From the NCBI GenBank assembly GCA_963841965.1, contig CAWJES010000010.1, positions 558,001-622,000 on the forward strand: a stretch of DNA of 64,000 nt, written 5' to 3'. Below are positions 61,509 to 64,000 of the stretch, one piece after another. Source of the stretch: Palsa-459 sp963841965 (GTDB lineage Bacteria; Actinomycetota; Acidimicrobiia; Acidimicrobiales; RAAP-2). Within the stretch, counting starts at the first letter, position 1. The number at the start of each line of letters is the position of its first letter. A program made the translations under genes and the position numbers. Under the pieces are notes generated by a model. The model did no database searches. It was given only the letters and a program-made list of their open reading frames with translations, and was not told the DNA's origin.

Positions 61509-62927
61509 ATGGCGATCAGGCACGATGCACCGATTCCGGACCCCGATATCTCGTCGACGAAGGGCCGTGAGCAGCGCGAGAGGGTCCCCCGGACCGTGCA
61601 CGCCGACCTGGCCGACAGGCCTGTCGGCTTCGATCCGGTCCAGGTCCTCATCGACCAGGGGGCCGGGCGGGTGCAGTCCCTCCTGCCGGTGCGGTACGGG
61701 CGGATGGCGGCGGACCGATTCAGCTTCCTGCGCGGCGCCGCCGCGGTGATGGCGGCGGACATCGCGAACGGCCCGTCGTCGGAGCTCACCGTCCAGCTCT
61801 GCGGCGACGCGCACCTGTCCAACTTCGGCGTCTTCCGCTCGCCGGAGCGGCGACTCGTCTTCGACGTCAACGACTTCGACGAGACGCACCCCGGGCCGTT
61901 CGAGTGGGACGTGAAGCGGCTCGCCGCCTCGATCGCGGTCGCCGCGGAGTCCCTCAACCTCACCGCGGGCCAGCAGGAGCGCGCCGTCCTCGCCGCCGTC
62001 GGCGAGTACCGCTCGACGATGCGCACGTTCGCAGCCGCGAAGGACCTGGACGTCTGGTACGCGCACTTCGACATCGAGAGCAACCTCGGGGCGCTCGGCA
62101 AGCGGCTCTCCGACGAGGCGATGCGGCGCACCGGGAACATGATGGCGAAGGCGAAGACGAAGGACTCGCGCAAGGCCTACGACAAGCTCGTCGAGATCGT
62201 CGACGGGCGGCCGCAGATCAAGGCGGACCCCCCGCTCGTCGTCCCCATCGCCGACCTGGCGATGCCGCCCGAGTCCGGTGGACCCGACTCGGTCTACGAC
62301 TTCCTCTTCCGGATCCTCACCGGCTACGGCGAGACCCTCCCCTACGACCGCCAGCAGCTGCTCACCCACTTCACGCCGATCGATGCCGCCCGCAAGGTCG
62401 TCGGCGTCGGGTCCGTCGGGACGCGGTGCTTCGTGGTGCTCACGCTCGGCCGCGACGGCGACGACCCCTTCTTCCTGCAGGTGAAGGAGGCCACGGCCTC
62501 GGTGCTCGAGCCCTATCTCGGTGCGTCGGTGTTCGCGACCCCCGGCCAGCGGGTCGTCGCGGGCCAGCAGATCACCCAGGCGACCCCCGACGCGTTCCTC
62601 GGGTGGTTCAGCGAGCCGACTCCTCCCGACCAGGAGCTGCGCCACTTCTACGTCCGCCAGCTCTACGACGGGAAGGCTTCGGCCGACGTCGCGAGCTTCG
62701 ACGCCGACCTGCTCACCGACTACGTGATGATCTGCGGCTGGACGCTCGCCCGGGCGCACGCCCGCTCGGGGGACCGGATCGCGATCGCCTCGTATCTCGG
62801 CAAGACCGACACGTTCGACCGGTCGATCGCCTCGTTCGCCCTCGCCTACCGGGACCGGAACCGCCGCGACCACAAGGCCCTGGTCGACGCGATCTCCTCG
62901 GGAAGGGTGACTGCAGAGAACGCGTGA
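61509..62927 (+). CDS. DUF2252 family protein
   Basis: The 472 residues have DUF2252 features: FLRGAAAVMAADIA, CGDAHLSNFGVFRSPERRLVFDVNDFDET (resembling the catalytic and metal segments of phosphotransferase/kinase folds), WDVKRLAASIAVAAE and RTGNMMAKAKTKDS. The family may be phosphotransferases but is uncharacterised. ATG 61509 has a fair AGCGGC site. GTGA overlap with the next gene. Confidence 0.85.
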   Translation: MAIRHDAPIPDPDISSTKGREQRERVPRTVHADLADRPVGFDPVQVLIDQGAGRVQSLLPVRYGRMAADRFSFLRGAAAVMAADIANGPSSELTVQLCGDAHLSNFGVFRSPERRLVFDVNDFDETHPGPFEWDVKRLAASIAVAAESLNLTAGQQERAVLAAVGEYRSTMRTFAAAKDLDVWYAHFDIESNLGALGKRLSDEAMRRTGNMMAKAKTKDSRKAYDKLVEIVDGRPQIKADPPLVVPIADLAMPPESGGPDSVYDFLFRILTGYGETLPYDRQQLLTHFTPIDAARKVVGVGSVGTRCFVVLTLGRDGDDPFFLQVKEATASVLEPYLGASVFATPGQRVVAGQQITQATPDAFLGWFSEPTPPDQELRHFYVRQLYDGKASADVASFDADLLTDYVMICGWTLARAHARSGDRIAIASYLGKTDTFDRSIASFALAYRDRNRRDHKALVDAISSGRVTAENA

Positions 62928-63775
62928 CCTCCCTCCTGCCTGTCCGGTGGCACCCGGCGCTGTGGGCCGGCGTCGTGATCGTCGGGCTCGCGTACGTGCT
63001 CGTGGCGCGAGAGGGCCGCTTCAAGGCGATGCCCGACCAGCGGATTCGGTTCCTGTCTGCACTCCTGCTCTTCGGCCTTGCGTGCGGCTGGCCACTCGGG
63101 GACCTGGCCGCGCACGTGTCGCTCACCGCGCTCGTCGTCCAGCGCCTGATCCTCATGCTGGCGATCGCCCCGTTGCTGCTGTCGGGGCTTCCCGACGAGC
63201 TCCTCCTCGTCGCGACGCGCCCTCGGCTCATCGATCGCCTGCTGCTCGTGCTCGGGCATCCTGGAGCCGCGGTCGCGTTCGTCACCGTGGTCGGCACGGT
63301 GACCCTGGTGCCGACGGTCGTCGGATGGGGGTCGCGCTCCGAGGCGGCCAGGGGCGTGCTCGTCGCGATCACGCTCCTCGTCGGCGTCGTGCTGTGGCTG
63401 CCGGTCCTGGGCTCCGCACCCGGCACGCGCCGGCTCAGCCACCTCGCCAAGGCTGGGTACTGCTTCATCTCGGCGCTCGTCGTCACGTCGCTCAGCGTCG
63501 TGTGGATCTTCGCGAGGCATCCCCTGTACCCGTCGCTGTCGGGCCAGCGGGCGATCCTCGGGATCAGCCCGCTCCTCGACCAGCAGCTCGCAGGGTTCGT
63601 GGCGAAGCTCGGCGCGTACGTGCCGATGTGGATCGTCGCCTTCGTGCTGTTCGCGCGAGCGGGCGACGGGGAGGAGCCGGACGACGCCACGCTGCGCTGG
63701 GTGGACGTCCAGCGCGAGTTCGAGCGCGCGGAGCGGCGCCGTGCGGTCCCGCTCGACGAGGGATCAGCCGCGTAG
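62924..63775 (+). CDS. CtaG-like cytochrome c oxidase assembly protein (caa3_CtaG)
   Basis: The 283 residues have about seven helices. The family pattern is visible: RFLSALLLFGLACGWPLGDLA, HVSLTALVVQRLILMLAIAPLLLSGLP, and a C-terminal FVAKLGAYVPMWIVAFVLF. CtaG proteins help insert copper into haem-copper oxidases. Its GTG overlaps the DUF2252 stop by four bases. It converges with the LivM-like gene, 4 bp apart. Confidence 0.85.
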   Translation: MTSLLPVRWHPALWAGVVIVGLAYVLVAREGRFKAMPDQRIRFLSALLLFGLACGWPLGDLAAHVSLTALVVQRLILMLAIAPLLLSGLPDELLLVATRPRLIDRLLLVLGHPGAAVAFVTVVGTVTLVPTVVGWGSRSEAARGVLVAITLLVGVVLWLPVLGSAPGTRRLSHLAKAGYCFISALVVTSLSVVWIFARHPLYPSLSGQRAILGISPLLDQQLAGFVAKLGAYVPMWIVAFVLFARAGDGEEPDDATLRWVDVQREFERAERRRAVPLDEGSAA

Positions 63776-63779
63776 GGAC

Positions 63780-64000
63780 TCAGCGATCCGGTGGCGTCCG
63801 CTTGACGAGCGAGCCGATGGTCCGGCGGGTGACGTCGCCGCTCGCGGCCTGGAGCGACTTCGCCTTGTGCCGGTAGTACAGGCCGGTGAAGCCGCCCGGG
63901 ACGAAGACCACGAAGGCGATGAACAGGATGCCCAGCAGGAACTCGGGCTGCGAGAGCGGGACGCGCAGCACGGCTGGAAGGCTGGTGAACGTCGGCTCCG
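63780..64000 (-). CDS. LivM-like branched-chain amino acid ABC permease, C-terminal part (partial)
   Basis: Open to the right edge, about 73 residues visible. The C-terminal helix SQPEFLLGILFIAFVVFVPGGFTGLY, which matches the last segment of LivM-type permeases, is followed by a basic tail (YYRHKAKSLQ). Too little is present for a specific call; it would import branched-chain amino acids or related compounds. Confidence 0.5.
   Translation of the reverse strand, partial: EPTFTSLPAVLRVPLSQPEFLLGILFIAFVVFVPGGFTGLYYRHKAKSLQAASGDVTRRTIGSLVKRTPPDR

Overview
The window is high-GC DNA (roughly 70 percent by eye) from the replication-origin region of an actinobacterial chromosome. Support for this comes from the order parB-parA-rsmG-jag-yidC-yidD-rnpA-rpmH / dnaA-dnaN-recF-DUF721-gyrB-gyrA, three parS sites, DnaA boxes, a fhaA-fhaB-PP2C-pbpA-pknB-trpG-crgA cell-envelope signalling cluster, a Ddn-type (F420-family) nitroreductase, and many GTG starts. 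I cannot fix the class or genus from sequence alone.

Layout. 1-290 is the tail of a cell-wall amidase. 521-6097 (minus) carries the partition genes and the ribosome/membrane-insertion genes up to rpmH. 6260-16712 (plus) runs from the nitroreductase through dnaA, oriC, dnaN, recF, DUF721, gyrB and gyrA, with one inserted minus-strand DUF2332 gene. 16756-34508 is a mixed metabolic and regulatory stretch: secreted phosphoesterase, DsbA-like protein, a tandem pair of CoA-hydrolase/transferase paralogues, ABC-F ATPase, acetyltransferase, sarcosine-oxidase-like enzyme, TMEM175-like channel, GrpB-domain protein, a large adenylate cyclase coupled to a GNAT enzyme, a TetR/oxidoreductase divergent pair, a DEAD-box helicase and an extradiol dioxygenase. 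tRNA-Leu(CAG) precedes the FHA/PP2C/PBP/PknB cluster (34698-41473). Then come a thiolase, a thioesterase, and a frameshifted pirin and amidase.

45765-53241 (minus) is the most distinctive locus. It is a seven-gene, mostly overlapping operon: an ArsR regulator, a NuoB-like Fe-S subunit, a NuoL-like subunit, HycD-, HycP- and HycQ-like subunits, and a HycE-like large subunit. Content and order match, as I remember it, Mycobacterium tuberculosis Rv0081-Rv0087. All four Ni-binding cysteines of the large subunit are replaced, while the four cysteines of the small-subunit cluster are kept. The complex is therefore probably an energy-converting-hydrogenase-related (Ehr-type) membrane complex and not a hydrogenase. 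Two near-identical 18-bp sites, upstream of the regulator and upstream of the first structural gene, are likely operators.

53528-56477 holds an ECF sigma / zinc anti-sigma pair translationally coupled to kynureninase. 56649-59658 encodes a secreted fibronectin-III protein and a long collagen-like (Gly-X-Thr/Pro) protein with a C-terminal domain resembling BclA, next to tRNA-Ile(GAT). The right end carries a thioesterase, an SGNH hydrolase, DUF2252, CtaG and the end of a LivM-like permease.

Sequence quality matters here. At least seven genes (parB, parA, the cyclase, the dioxygenase, PP2C, pirin and amidase) are broken by single-base shifts. Six of the insertions lie in G/C runs, and several of the affected genes should be functional. 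I treat most of these as probable sequencing errors and annotate the restored genes.
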